A stretch of 64,000 nt of DNA from Niabella beijingensis (GCF_020034665.1 NZ_JAIQDI010000001.1:1612001-1676000); one strand, 5' to 3'; counted from the first letter of the stretch, positions 1 to 11,177 are shown. Translations and numbers: made by a program. Notes: generated by a model from the letters alone, not told the origin.

Positions 1-178
1 GCATTACCGATACTGCAGGCGTTACAGCCGCATCGGGCGCGGCAGGTTCCGGCATTGTTACCGTATCTGTTGCAGCAGGGGGTGTTCCTGCGGTATCATT
101 GGGTTGATCTTCATTCTTACAGGCAGTAAGGGTAGCAACCCCCAGCCCGATCATCAGTATAAAATAATTCAGTTTCAT
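1..178 (-). CDS. Lipoprotein, partial (N-terminal part only)
   Basis: The gene starts with an ATG at 178 and runs off the left edge, so only about 59 residues are visible. The N-terminus is a lipoprotein signal: a short basic start, a hydrophobic stretch, then the lipobox LTAC with cysteine near residue 20. A low-complexity Pro/Ala/Thr-rich tail follows, as is usual for the flexible tether of an exported lipoprotein. No domain is visible, so the function is unknown. The secretion call is good; the product beyond that is open. Confidence 0.7.
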   Translation of the reverse strand, partial: MKLNYFILMIGLGVATLTACKNEDQPNDTAGTPPAATDTVTMPEPAAPDAAVTPAVSVM

Positions 179-267
179 TGATTGTTTTTTGTGTCAGATT
201 AAGATAGCTGTTTGGTGCGTCCCTGTTCAGCTGCAGACGCCCTGTTCATATTGCTGTAAAAGCAGCA

Positions 268-558
268 TCAGCCACGCGGAGGTGTATAAATACCTTCCGG
301 AAACGGGTCTGCCGGGAACCGCGCACTGATCAGTGGATAATCGTTCCGGATCACGGTTGGTTCCGGCGGCTCACATTCAACTACCGCAAGACTGACCGCA
401 GGATTAACAGCACCGCAGGGAAGTTCCATATCATGAACGGGGGTCGGTCGTTTGGTAGCAGCCGCATTCTTAACATATACAGCACGCTTACAGGCAGGTT
501 TTGCCACCGGCATACCAACCAACAGCAGGGCGCCGGTTGTAAGCAGCAAAAACGACAT
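268..558 (-). CDS. Small secreted or membrane-anchored protein, unknown function
   Basis: An open frame of 96 residues counted from the ATG at 558. An upstream in-frame TTG at 588 is a less likely start. The N-terminus has one hydrophobic segment (about residues 1-20), consistent with a signal peptide or anchor. The rest is short and Pro-rich with three cysteines. I do not recognise a family. It sits between two other minus-strand genes, and coding status rests only on the frame and the signal-like start. Confidence 0.45.
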   Translation of the reverse strand: MSFLLLTTGALLLVGMPVAKPACKRAVYVKNAAATKRPTPVHDMELPCGAVNPAVSLAVVECEPPEPTVIRNDYPLISARFPADPFPEGIYTPPRG

Positions 559-609
559 TATGATACTCAGTATTTTCAAACCAGGCAAATTTAAAGAAAT
601 ACCGGCAAA

Positions 610-1572
610 TCAGATGGCGGCTTCGGGAAACCGGCTATAGTCATGCAATTTCGACAATTCGACGATCGTTCCCTTTCCCTCAGGAGAGTCATGATACACC
701 GGAACAAATTTTGCACCGTTCACCAATTCGCTGTAGGTATAGCTGGTACGTGCAATAACCGTATTGGAGAAATCCTCATCGAAAGCCTTGAGATAGATCA
801 TCATTTCAAAATCGGCCTGTTCCAGCTCTTCCATTGTCATGTTGTATACCGGGCTTTCCTCGTTGATGGGATGCACCACCGTCCAGGAGATGTGCAGCGC
901 GTTAATGGTATTGAACTGCAGCGGCAGGGAAAAATACCGGTAGCTGTCCTGTCCGTCCTCACTGACCAGCATGCTTACTGTCACCTGTATGGAGACTTCG
1001 CTGAGGGTCGCATTTTTAATGGGCGCCATGCGGAACATAAGTGCCTTTCCTCCTTTGAACGGGGCAATGATCGCGTGTTTGGAGAACCGGATATAAGCAC
1101 GGGGCTTTACAAACCGGCCGTAAAGCAATCCGGTAATGATGGCCAGGGTCAGGATCCCCACCAGGGCCTCAATGGAGGCAATGGTATTGGTGATAAAACC
1201 AATGGGGCTGATACGGCCATAACCTACCGTAGTCAGTGTTTGAGAAGAAAAAAAGTAGGCTTCTTCAAAGGTTTCCAGTGGTGTGCCCTTTACAAGACCC
1301 TGCAGGTGCGGGATACAAAAGACGTAATAAATCGTGGCAAACAACAGATTGATCGTTGTATAGAACCCGATAATGAGCAAACCAAACTTCCAGCTTTTCA
1401 GGTTGATCAGATAATTATAAATACTGTATTTATCAAATACAGAGCCGGAGCGGTTGATCACATTTACACTGCCGTCCTTATTGATAAAACGGGCATACTT
1501 AGCGGTTACCGATGTGTTCAGGCCGGTATTATCAACCGTCCTGCCCGATGTGCGTTTTCTTCCGATTGCCAT
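610..1572 (-). CDS. Inward-rectifier-type potassium channel (Kir/KirBac family)
   Basis: A 320-residue protein with the prokaryotic Kir architecture. There is a cytoplasmic N-terminal stretch, a first membrane helix (about 62-86), a pore loop with the selectivity filter TVGYG at 115-119, and a second helix (about 128-152). A long C-terminal immunoglobulin-like cytoplasmic domain follows (about 158-310). Length and order match KirBac proteins. It should pass K+ across the inner membrane with gating by the cytoplasmic domain. It lies 67 bp after the PAP2 phosphatase gene on the same strand and may be the last gene of a receptor-phosphatase-channel transcript. The family call is secure; the physiological role is not. 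Confidence 0.93.
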   Translation of the reverse strand: MAIGRKRTSGRTVDNTGLNTSVTAKYARFINKDGSVNVINRSGSVFDKYSIYNYLINLKSWKFGLLIIGFYTTINLLFATIYYVFCIPHLQGLVKGTPLETFEEAYFFSSQTLTTVGYGRISPIGFITNTIASIEALVGILTLAIITGLLYGRFVKPRAYIRFSKHAIIAPFKGGKALMFRMAPIKNATLSEVSIQVTVSMLVSEDGQDSYRYFSLPLQFNTINALHISWTVVHPINEESPVYNMTMEELEQADFEMMIYLKAFDEDFSNTVIARTSYTYSELVNGAKFVPVYHDSPEGKGTIVELSKLHDYSRFPEAAI

Positions 1573-1639
1573 ACTGTGAAATTATCGAAAAAAGGAATAG
1601 CCGCACCGGAGATGCCGGTATTGTGTGTGCGAAGGGCTG

Positions 1640-2422
1640 TTACAGGTTTTTTACCAGGCCGATCCCGAAACTCCTACCGGAAACAGCAGGAAAAAAATAA
1701 GTAGTTCCCTGTTCATGGTTCTTCTTCTGACCAATATGTAACTTATTATAGCAGAGATACGCCAGGTTTGTGGAAGCGATGCCAAACCCGGCGCCGGCCA
1801 CCACATCGCCCAGCCAGTGACGGTTGTTGTACATCCGGAGTAAACCGGTAGCCGTTGCTACCGCATACCCCCCGATCCCATACCAGGGTGATACCTCTTT
1901 GTATTCCCTCCTCAGGAATTCTGCAGAAGCAAACGCTGTAGAGGTATGTCCGGAGGGAAAGGACAGGCGGTTGCTCCCATCCGGGCGCTCCACTTTTGTA
2001 AGATGTTTTAATGGTGTTACCAACGCTGCATTAATGCCTAAAGACAGGGCATATAACATGGCCTCGTGTGCAACGGTATTTTTGCCCTTCACACCCAGAG
2101 CCCGTAACGCAAATACGGCAGCTCCGGGAGTATATTCCATCAGATTGTCGATATGTGTTCCAAAAGAAGGATGATCCTCTATAATTTCATCCCTGGTCGT
2201 TTTATTCAGCCCCTTAAACAGATTGGTGCCATCTGCCAGTCCGCCCAATGTAATCAGGGAAGCAGGCACAATAAAATTCTTTAACCGAACCTGGCTACCG
2301 AAGGCCGGCAGCTCCCGGAACCCGGAAGGCAGGGATTCCGTAACCGTTGCAAGAGTATCCTGTTGCGCCGGCAGGGAAAGCGGCAGGCCAAAACACAGGA
2401 ACAGGAATAACTTTTTCTTCAT
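1640..2422 (-). CDS. PAP2-family phosphatase, exported
   Basis: A 260-residue protein with a signal peptide (about 1-20) and the three PAP2/acid phosphatase motifs. Motif 1 is K139-x6-R146-P147, motif 2 is PSGH at 156-159, and motif 3 is R196-x5-H202-x3-D206. The two histidines and two arginines are the expected phosphohistidine catalytic set. It probably dephosphorylates a lipid phosphate or isoprenoid pyrophosphate at the periplasmic face. It starts two bases after the stop of the TonB-dependent receptor, so the two are almost certainly co-transcribed. The substrate cannot be predicted. Confidence 0.9.
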   Translation of the reverse strand: MKKKLFLFLCFGLPLSLPAQQDTLATVTESLPSGFRELPAFGSQVRLKNFIVPASLITLGGLADGTNLFKGLNKTTRDEIIEDHPSFGTHIDNLMEYTPGAAVFALRALGVKGKNTVAHEAMLYALSLGINAALVTPLKHLTKVERPDGSNRLSFPSGHTSTAFASAEFLRREYKEVSPWYGIGGYAVATATGLLRMYNNRHWLGDVVAGAGFGIASTNLAYLCYNKLHIGQKKNHEQGTTYFFPAVSGRSFGIGLVKNL

Positions 2423-2424
2423 AC

Positions 2425-4602
2425 TTATAGTTTAAAACGAAGCGACAGATTCACCACCCTTCCGTCAATAGGGGCCCACAGGGGTTTAAATAAGGGATCT
2501 GTTACAGATCCGGTATATAGAACTTCCGTATTGCTTTGTTTGTAGTTCAGCAGGTTTTCACAATTCAATACCAGTGTTACATGATCTCCAATATGTTTCT
2601 GCACAACCGCAGCCATAAACATATAATCAGGAGTATCGGATCCATCCAGTCTTTTCTGGCTTCCGTTATAGGAGCCTTCAAGACCAGCCATCATACCTGC
2701 ATCTTCAAAATCGTGCGCCAACACGAACGACATCCGGTTCCTGGGGGTCAGCGGCATAAATTGATGTTGCGAAAGATAATTCCGGGTCACTACTGTATAG
2801 GTATAGCCTGCATACAGCTCCCATTCCGCTATTGTTGCTTTTATATAGGTATCAAACCCTCGGCTGACCAGGTTCCTGCCCCCATTCTGGTACGACAATG
2901 TTCCATCCGTATTGGCGGTTCCATAAACAGGATCCCGGATCTGTGTAAGAAAAAAAGCCTGGTTAATAAACAGGGTATTCCCTTCACCCCATTCCGTTTT
3001 GTAATTCACTTCTGCATTATAGCCGATGGACCTTTCGGGTTTCAGAGCTGCCGGCAAGGCCGCGATCTTGTCGATGGTATATTCTATAAACCAGGACGTA
3101 AAAGGATTGGGGACTTTATACCCCCATCCCGCACCCAGGCGGGTAGCCCAGTGGTCATTGAAGCGGTTAAAAAATGCCAGGCGGGGCAAGAAAAAATTTC
3201 CATATTTCTGATGAATATCGTCCCGCAGACCCAGCTCGAGTGTGGTATTCGCTTTTACCAGCCAGGTATTCTGTGCAAAAAAACCAACGGTATTATTACT
3301 TAACGCAGGGATAGGGATGATCCGGTTCTGATGCGTGGCATTAAACCGGTCGCCGGTGATGTTCATGCCACCTACAAAACTGCTTTTATTGCCATAAGGG
3401 ATCAGCGTTGAGAGCTCGCTGTAATAACTCAGCTGGTTCCCTTTATAATTTAGCTGTGTTGCTGAAAAATTGTTGGTATAATCACTTATGGTATTTTTGA
3501 AGTACAGGCTTTTGCCATTGCTGAAACGATGTTCCGCAACCAGCTCGCCGGTATGGCGGACCGTATTGTTTTGCTCAAAATACTGATGCACCGCATCCGG
3601 ATTACCCTTTAGCACCTGCATATCTCCGCCTTTGGTATTATTTACATTCCCATTATATCCCAGGATGATGGTCGTGTTGTTCGGGTAGAAGAATAAACGG
3701 GGATGCAGGGTATAACTGTTCAGCTTTGGAAGATCAGAAAAGCCATCCTGGTTTACATCTACTGCTGACTGATGGGTATAACCTCCAAAAAAAGTGTAAC
3801 CAAAATTTTTATACCGTTTTGATAAAAATGTATTTCCATCTGTTTCTTTCAATATGGTCCGGTTCAGTGTAATCACCGCTTCCTGCGCTGCCGTCGGTCT
3901 TCTTGAAATAATGTTTACTAATCCCCCAATGGCACCGCCGCCGTATAGGGTGGAGGCCGATCCTTTTATCAGCTCTATCTGCTGCAGGTCGAGCGGGGGA
4001 ATGGTAAGAATACCAAATCCGCCGCTAAAGCCATCATAAAGCGGCATACCATCCCGGAGGATCTGTGTATAACGCCCGTCAAGCCCCTGTATCCGCACGT
4101 TGGAGTTACCGGATGTAGCACTCGACTGCTGTATCTGTACCCCGCTTACATCACCCAGGATACTGGCAATATTGGCGGGCCTGATGGTATTTTCCTCCCC
4201 CATTTCCTCCTTTCCCAGTACTTCCACTTTTATAGGTGCATTTTCAATCGGCTGATTGTTGCGGGTGGTAGCAATCACCACCACTTCATCCAACGCCTTA
4301 CTTACCGCCTTCAGCGGAACAGCGATCAGCGTGTCCTTTGTCAGCTGCAGGGACAGTACGAAACGCTCATACCCTACCGCCGAGAACAAAAAGATCTTAT
4401 TGCCGGCAGGGGTGTTCAGTGCGGCGATACCACTGCTGTCTGCCGTAGCGGCAATGGTATCATTTACGGAGACCGTAACCCCGGGAACCGCTTCCTGGTT
4501 ACTTTGGTTATAAACCCTGAAGGTAACTTTTGTCTGTGCCTGCAAATGAATGCACATTACAACAGCTATAAACACAAAAAAAACGATCCGGTACTTCTTC
4601 AT
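2425..4602 (-). CDS. TonB-dependent outer-membrane receptor with carboxypeptidase-like N-terminal domain
   Basis: A 725-residue receptor. A signal peptide (about 1-23) is followed by a carboxypeptidase-regulatory-like beta domain (about 24-108), a plug domain (about 115-230, containing the conserved IRPANIASILGDVSGVQIQ-type segment) and a C-terminal barrel ending in the aromatic-rich LSLRFKL. It lacks the size and partner of SusC proteins (no SusD next to it), so it looks like a classical siderophore, vitamin B12 or metal-complex receptor. No iron-box or cobalamin riboswitch was recognised upstream. It is translationally close to the PAP2 gene downstream. Confidence 0.92.
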   Translation of the reverse strand: MKKYRIVFFVFIAVVMCIHLQAQTKVTFRVYNQSNQEAVPGVTVSVNDTIAATADSSGIAALNTPAGNKIFLFSAVGYERFVLSLQLTKDTLIAVPLKAVSKALDEVVVIATTRNNQPIENAPIKVEVLGKEEMGEENTIRPANIASILGDVSGVQIQQSSATSGNSNVRIQGLDGRYTQILRDGMPLYDGFSGGFGILTIPPLDLQQIELIKGSASTLYGGGAIGGLVNIISRRPTAAQEAVITLNRTILKETDGNTFLSKRYKNFGYTFFGGYTHQSAVDVNQDGFSDLPKLNSYTLHPRLFFYPNNTTIILGYNGNVNNTKGGDMQVLKGNPDAVHQYFEQNNTVRHTGELVAEHRFSNGKSLYFKNTISDYTNNFSATQLNYKGNQLSYYSELSTLIPYGNKSSFVGGMNITGDRFNATHQNRIIPIPALSNNTVGFFAQNTWLVKANTTLELGLRDDIHQKYGNFFLPRLAFFNRFNDHWATRLGAGWGYKVPNPFTSWFIEYTIDKIAALPAALKPERSIGYNAEVNYKTEWGEGNTLFINQAFFLTQIRDPVYGTANTDGTLSYQNGGRNLVSRGFDTYIKATIAEWELYAGYTYTVVTRNYLSQHQFMPLTPRNRMSFVLAHDFEDAGMMAGLEGSYNGSQKRLDGSDTPDYMFMAAVVQKHIGDHVTLVLNCENLLNYKQSNTEVLYTGSVTDPLFKPLWAPIDGRVVNLSLRFKL

Positions 4603-5202
4603 TTCTTATATATCAACACTTATAAAATGCGGCAACCTGCGTGCCCAAAATGAACGCAGTCCTTCTTCACGGGGTTTTGTATTCCGGTTTGAAAAAAACT
4701 TTATAGCGCGCTTCTTTTTCCACTGAATTTTTACCCGGGGGTACGGATGCACCAAAAACAACACTCTTAAAACAGCGGCCTGGCTTACCTCTGTAAACAG
4801 ACCGGCCGGGAAAACAGCTGTTTTCATTTTTAGTTTTTAGAGCAGGATAAAAAATCGGACCGTGTAAAATTGTATCGCAATTTTGTAGAAAAATAGAATT
4901 TGCATTACCCGTATTTTGTCCTTAACAAAAAATTAGGAGGCAGCTGATCCCTGAAAAGAGTGCGGCGCGCGAACCGGTATCAAAGGTAACAGCAGTGTGG
5001 CTTACAAGGCATCCGTTCCGGGCGCCCGCTCTGCGAAGCAGCTGATTGTTTCCGAAACCGCTAAAGGTATCAATACCCTCACCCGGCATAAAGTACCGGA
5101 AGCAGCAGACCGGGTAAAACGGATTTTCCGTTTGAATCCGGCAGGTTTCCGGCCGGATGGTCTTTTTTGCTATAACAAATAATGCGGACTTAACTCCCGC
5201 TA
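4603..5202. other. Gene-poor 600-bp stretch upstream of the TonB-dependent receptor
   Basis: Only short, unconvincing frames occur here (73 codons on the minus strand, 61 codons on the plus strand), with no recognisable domain or start signal. The region should contain the receptor promoter and leader. I looked for cobalamin and TPP riboswitch signatures and did not find them. The one structured element noticed is the inverted repeat at 4866-4884. Confidence 0.5.
4866..4884. promoter_or_regulatory. Inverted repeat AAAATTG-N5-CAATTTT, possible operator
   Basis: A perfect 7-bp inverted repeat with a 5-bp spacer (TATCG) lies about 265 bp upstream of the TonB-dependent receptor start. It could be a repressor site for that gene. 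AT-rich repeats of this size also occur by chance, so confidence is low. Confidence 0.25.
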
Positions 5203-5469
5203 TTAAAAATGAACATCAATAATACTGTTCAGCGGGATAAGGATGCCTCCTTTTAAGGAAATATAGTTTTCCGTAAGCGACCATACGGTTGTTTCTACCG
5301 ATTTCGGTCCCTCGGAAGTATTGAATGTAACGGTTGTTTTACTTTTAAACTCATTGCCGAGACGTACGGCATAGTTCAACTGTTCTTTCCAGTAGGTACT
5401 CCTGTCCTCTTCAGCCTGAACGATATGATAATCCCCAATGGCCTCTTTTGGAATCAATTTTTCAAACAT
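5203..5469 (-). CDS. Small conserved-looking cytoplasmic protein, unknown function
   Basis: An 88-residue protein counted from the ATG at 5469 (MFEKLIPK...). An upstream TTG at 5487 is not preferred. There is no signal peptide or membrane segment. The C-terminal half alternates beta-like and turn residues and ends in an ILIPLNSIIDVHF-type strand pattern, suggesting a small beta fold. A good Bacteroidota promoter (TAAATTTG at 5495-5502) sits just upstream, which supports a real gene. No family recognised. Confidence 0.65.
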   Translation of the reverse strand: MFEKLIPKEAIGDYHIVQAEEDRSTYWKEQLNYAVRLGNEFKSKTTVTFNTSEGPKSVETTVWSLTENYISLKGGILIPLNSIIDVHF

Positions 5470-5494
5470 AGGATATCGTTTAATCAATTCTGAC

Positions 5495-5527
5495 CAAATT
5501 TACTGGTATTTGTTCTTTTCTGTTCAA
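5495..5527 (-). promoter_or_regulatory. Bacteroidota-type promoter for the 88-residue protein gene
   Basis: On the minus strand the -7 box TAAATTTG (5495-5502) matches TAnnTTTG exactly. A TTG (5525-5527) lies 22 bp upstream as the -33 element, slightly longer than the common 19-21 bp spacing. The predicted transcription start near 5488 leaves a leader of about 20 nt before the ATG at 5469. Confidence 0.5.
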
Positions 5528-5592
5528 AAAAAAATGCGAAAAAAAAGCAGGCATGAATGTTATCTGCTGGTTTTGTATCAGGAGATCAGCTA

Positions 5593-6390
5593 TCAATAAT
5601 AACTGGAAAGCTGTTGCAATACCGCATTACTGTCGGTAACCGACCCGAGTTTTTTTCCGTTGTAATAGCCCTCTTCCCAGTTGCCGTACATATGATTGGG
5701 AAGGACAATAAATTTACTGCCAAAATCAGCCTTATATTTTTCCGTCCATTCATGGCGGCTGTCCATGGAACGGTTGTCGAACAGGGACGAAAAATCCCCG
5801 AGATTATCACCCAGTAACATGATGATGTCATATGCTTTCAGTACGACCTGCCTCCGTGCTTCTTTATCCGACACAGCACCCATCAGCATTAAATGACTGG
5901 TATCCGCATTTGGGAAGTCATATTTTTTCAGGTTTTCTACTGTCTGCAGCCGGTCTTCCGCAATACGGTTTGTAATATAAAATACTGTTATCCCCTTTGA
6001 AGCAGCATATTGAAAAAACGATGGTGCGCCGGGCACCGAATCGCAAGCTACTTTCTTTGTCCAGTTGACCCACGAAGAATCCGAGTAACCGGCATGCTGC
6101 ACTGCCAGGTGCAGGTAGTAAGGACTATTATCCAGTACGGTTTCATCTACATCGGTCACAATGGCCCTGGGTCTTGCTGAAGGTTGCTCCAGCATCTGAT
6201 CCAACCGGAACCGGGCTGTATTATAGGCCTGATAGGATAACGCCCTGTATTCCGCTGCACGCTGCTGCCACAAAGCGCCCCAGGCCGGAGCTTCCGGCAT
6301 CAATGAAAGCGAATGGTGCGGCTCCTGTTGCGCCACCGGCCGGCAGGAACACAAAAACGCGATACCAATAAAAAAAGAAAACTGCTTCAT
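5593..6390 (-). CDS. e(P4)-family acid phosphatase / 5'-nucleotidase lipoprotein (HAD superfamily)
   Basis: A 265-residue lipoprotein counted from the ATG at 6390; an upstream TTG start at 6399 is less likely. The signal ends at the lipobox around LCSC (cysteine 14 or 16). The HAD nucleophile motif DVDETVLDN begins at D80 with the D-x-D-x-T pattern of class C (e(P4)) acid phosphatases. A late LLGDNLGDFS segment provides the acidic metal-binding motif. It should remove phosphate from nucleoside monophosphates or other small phosphoesters at the outer membrane or in the periplasm. It is followed on the same strand by the 88-residue gene and preceded by the LamG-endonuclease gene. Confidence 0.9.
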   Translation of the reverse strand: MKQFSFFIGIAFLCSCRPVAQQEPHHSLSLMPEAPAWGALWQQRAAEYRALSYQAYNTARFRLDQMLEQPSARPRAIVTDVDETVLDNSPYYLHLAVQHAGYSDSSWVNWTKKVACDSVPGAPSFFQYAASKGITVFYITNRIAEDRLQTVENLKKYDFPNADTSHLMLMGAVSDKEARRQVVLKAYDIIMLLGDNLGDFSSLFDNRSMDSRHEWTEKYKADFGSKFIVLPNHMYGNWEEGYYNGKKLGSVTDSNAVLQQLSSYY

Positions 6391-6451
6391 AATTTGCAAG
6401 AATTATTTCAAAAAAATAATATTCTGTATTCAGCGGGTCTGATACTGCTGA

Positions 6452-8473
6452 TCAAAAACCGGTAAGCCGGAAGGTGGTCAGTACCGCGGCATGATCCGAG
6501 GGCCATACACTATCGATCTCGGGCGTGGTTTTTATAATTTTGGAAGCCACCGCCTTTATATTGTTTCCTTTATAGTAAAGAAAGTCGATCCGGTAACGTT
6601 GCAGGTGGCCATAGATTACCGCCCAGGTACCTTCCGGTCTTGCCACTTCATCGGGGTTCATTTCGCGGAAACTGTCTTTATACCCTTCTTTCAGCAGATA
6701 ACGGGAAATGGGAAATGCAACCGGACCATACCCGAAATGCAGCGGGGCGGCAGCCTTTGTCCAGTCGAGGTGGCTGCAGGAATTGAAATCGCCGCCGATA
6801 ATGGCGGGCAGCGTATCATTCAGATAAGGGCCGGTATCCTTTTCGATAACGGCACGTGCATCTGCAAGTCCCAGCAGGGAATCCTCCGCGATCCAGGTCC
6901 TTGTGTCCTGCCCCGGTTCCTGGAAAACAGAAGTATATTCCGGCCGGTAGGCATAGCGGAGCCAGCAGGCATTAACCAGCATCCGGCGGCCTCCCGGCAG
7001 ACTGACCATTACCGGATTTGAGTTGAACGTTTTGTAAGCCGTGGGAATGCCTGTTACGGGGTACCGGCTGAACAGCGCCAGGTTGTCTTTGGAAGAAGCG
7101 GTGTTCAGATAATACCCCAGGGAATCCGCAATGCGTTGCTGCGATCCATAAGCTTCCTGCATGGTAATGAGGTCTGCATGTGTTGCCTTTATCAGATCAA
7201 TCACCTTGTTGGGTCCGTTATTACCCAGGTGCACGCCGCCGTGCCATATATTCCATTGCAATACTTTTATAATACCCTGGTCTGTTCTGCTGCTGCCGGT
7301 AATCCTTTTCGCGACCAGACCTATCCCTGTTTCCGGCTGGTAGCGGCGTTTATTCAACCGGAAGGAAGGAAGGGTTATTTCCACCCGGTTACCGGCCACG
7401 GCATTTTCTGCAATATCGGCAGTGACCAGAAAATAATTGATCCCGGGACCGAGACGAAACGGCCTGCCTGCAAACCGCAGCACCCGTTCCGGAGGTCTTC
7501 CATTGCCAAACAATTCCTCCCGGATCCCGGAAGATGGGGTCTTACCCGCATAATACACATGAATACGGCTGATATCCGGCAATGCAGCAACCTTCGACAG
7601 ATCGAGCATTAATTCATCCAGGTATAAAGGCGCTGCTGTTCCGGTAACAGCAATACGCAATTTGAGGAGCTGATCGTCTGATGTCCCTGCATCCGCGTCC
7701 CATTCGCTGGCCACTACCACGGCATTAAAAAGCCGTTGTCGGGTTGGTTTATCAAACCGCAACGCATCATTTACCACCGTTGAGGCCAATGGAGCATCGC
7801 CTCTGTAGTTGATCCGGCCATTGCGCAGGTGGTAGGCCTGATCCCCCTTTCCCACCCAATTCACTACCATATCCTCCAGCTCATCATCAAATGTATAGTA
7901 AGCGACAAGCGCTTTAAATCCCGGATGATCCGGTGTCAGCGAACGGTACCTCCATTCGCGCAGGATGCGCTGCGGAACAGCCGTGTTCCAGATGCGCACT
8001 TCATCCATCAGTCCGCCAAATACGGCAGCCGCATCTTCCTGCACCCCCAAGGCTCCCGGTAATATAGCAGCTGCACCCCGTTTACTGTCTGCCAGTACTC
8101 CGTCGAGGTACAGACGGGTGGTCTTACCATCGCAACTCAATGCTACATGATGCCATTTGTTGTCCAGCACTGTGGGCGACCAAAGACCTGCCTTTTCATT
8201 GTGCAACCGGCCCTTCTTTAAAACCAGCGGCAATGCATCCGTGGTACTCAGCTGACTGTACTCCCCGCCTCCAAAGATGACCTCCTGCTCTTTCCAGGAA
8301 GTATCATCCCCCTTTATCCAGGCTTCCAGGGTCCAGGGAGCTTTGATGATCCCCATGCCGGTACGCACATTGTTATCTTTTCCATCCAGGTGCAGGACCC
8401 TGTTGCCGGCAAACTGGGGGAATACGGTGGTTACAGACAGAAATGACAGCCATACAGTTAACAGATACCTCAC
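6452..8473 (-). CDS. Secreted LamG - BNR-associated - endonuclease/exonuclease/phosphatase fusion protein
   Basis: A 673-residue exported protein with a GTG start at 8473 giving a clean signal peptide (about 1-20). A LamG/concanavalin-like domain (about 22-215) is followed by a beta domain (about 235-380) that resembles the N-terminal domain associated with BNR neuraminidases. The C-terminal endonuclease/exonuclease/phosphatase domain (about 400-670) has WNIWHGG, MQEA, GGDFNS, RIDFLYY and a late SDHAAV. The Asp, Asn and His residues typical of metal-dependent phosphodiesterases are present. It could cleave extracellular nucleic acid, a phosphodiester in a glycan, or a lipid head group. A palindrome upstream (8597-8611) may control it. 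Confidence 0.85.
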   Translation of the reverse strand: MRYLLTVWLSFLSVTTVFPQFAGNRVLHLDGKDNNVRTGMGIIKAPWTLEAWIKGDDTSWKEQEVIFGGGEYSQLSTTDALPLVLKKGRLHNEKAGLWSPTVLDNKWHHVALSCDGKTTRLYLDGVLADSKRGAAAILPGALGVQEDAAAVFGGLMDEVRIWNTAVPQRILREWRYRSLTPDHPGFKALVAYYTFDDELEDMVVNWVGKGDQAYHLRNGRINYRGDAPLASTVVNDALRFDKPTRQRLFNAVVVASEWDADAGTSDDQLLKLRIAVTGTAAPLYLDELMLDLSKVAALPDISRIHVYYAGKTPSSGIREELFGNGRPPERVLRFAGRPFRLGPGINYFLVTADIAENAVAGNRVEITLPSFRLNKRRYQPETGIGLVAKRITGSSRTDQGIIKVLQWNIWHGGVHLGNNGPNKVIDLIKATHADLITMQEAYGSQQRIADSLGYYLNTASSKDNLALFSRYPVTGIPTAYKTFNSNPVMVSLPGGRRMLVNACWLRYAYRPEYTSVFQEPGQDTRTWIAEDSLLGLADARAVIEKDTGPYLNDTLPAIIGGDFNSCSHLDWTKAAAPLHFGYGPVAFPISRYLLKEGYKDSFREMNPDEVARPEGTWAVIYGHLQRYRIDFLYYKGNNIKAVASKIIKTTPEIDSVWPSDHAAVLTTFRLTGF

Positions 8474-8596
8474 CTTACAATCAATTTTATTATCGTAGTC
8501 TGCAGCATTATGTGCGCTTCTAAAGAGCTGGCGACCATGCTACGAAAACGGTAAGCTATTTTATTAAATTGATTGAACATTCATTTAATAAAAAAA

Positions 8597-8611
8597 TTAA
8601 CGTTCCGTTAA
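8597..8611. promoter_or_regulatory. Palindrome TTAACGTTCCGTTAA, candidate operator
   Basis: A perfect 6-bp inverted repeat with a 3-bp centre lies about 125 bp upstream of the LamG-endonuclease gene, within AT-rich DNA that also holds weaker inverted repeats. Nothing else explains the 8474-8730 interval, so this is the best candidate regulator site there. Confidence 0.3.
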
Positions 8612-8730
8612 TATTACACAGACGAACAGTTGTTTTATAACCGGAGCGATCGTATTGTTTTTCACCCGGTGCCATCAACCGCTTTATGTTGCCGGTCATA
8701 CAGCGGGTGACGGAAACATTACCACACTAT

Positions 8731-8759
8731 AAAAAAAGGCGGCCTGTTTCCAGGCCACC
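8731..8759 (-). terminator. Rho-independent terminator of katG
   Basis: Read on the minus strand, a 9-bp stem (GGTGGCCTG / CAGGCCGCC, one G-U pair) with a GAAA tetraloop is followed directly by seven T residues. It lies about 35 bp after the katG stop codon. Confidence 0.85.
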
Positions 8760-8793
8760 TCTGATATCTATGAAACTCAAACGGTGCGAATGG

Positions 8794-11094
<2,301 letters not shown>

Positions 11095-11110
11095 TCAGAT
11101 TTGTTCCAGA

Positions 11111-11141
11111 CAAACTTATGACTTTTGAGAAATAAACACAA
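11111..11141 (-). promoter_or_regulatory. katG promoter (Bacteroidota TTG-N20-TAAGTTTG)
   Basis: On the minus strand TTG (11139-11141) and TAAGTTTG (11111-11118) are separated by exactly 20 bp, matching the Bacteroidota consensus. Transcription should begin near 11104, giving a leader of about 34 nt before the katG ATG at 11070. The OxyR box lies upstream of the -33 element, an activator position. Confidence 0.75.
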
Positions 11142-11161
11142 TCAATTAATTTTATAATCTA

Positions 11162-11176
11162 ATAGTTAAAAACTAT
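11162..11176. promoter_or_regulatory. OxyR binding site in the katG-oxyR intergenic region
   Basis: The palindrome ATAGTTAAAAACTAT fits the ATAGntnnnanCTAT half-site pattern known for Escherichia coli OxyR at every fixed position. It sits about 20 bp upstream of the katG -33 element and ends one base before the oxyR ATG. It could therefore activate katG and repress oxyR. A second half-site expected for a tetramer is weak at best. Confidence 0.7.
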
Positions 11177-11177
11177 C

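Noticed and set aside
643..1704. 353-codon plus-strand frame
   Set aside because: It is antisense to the clear K+ channel gene and the end of the PAP2 gene, and has no recognisable domain.
4606..4827. 73-codon minus-strand frame before the TonB-dependent receptor
   Set aside because: Composition and lack of initiation signals suggest leader DNA and not a gene.
4997..5182. 61-codon plus-strand frame
   Set aside because: No recognisable feature; isolated and short.
4603..5202. Possible riboswitch before the TonB-dependent receptor
   Set aside because: No cobalamin-, TPP- or other riboswitch consensus elements could be found.
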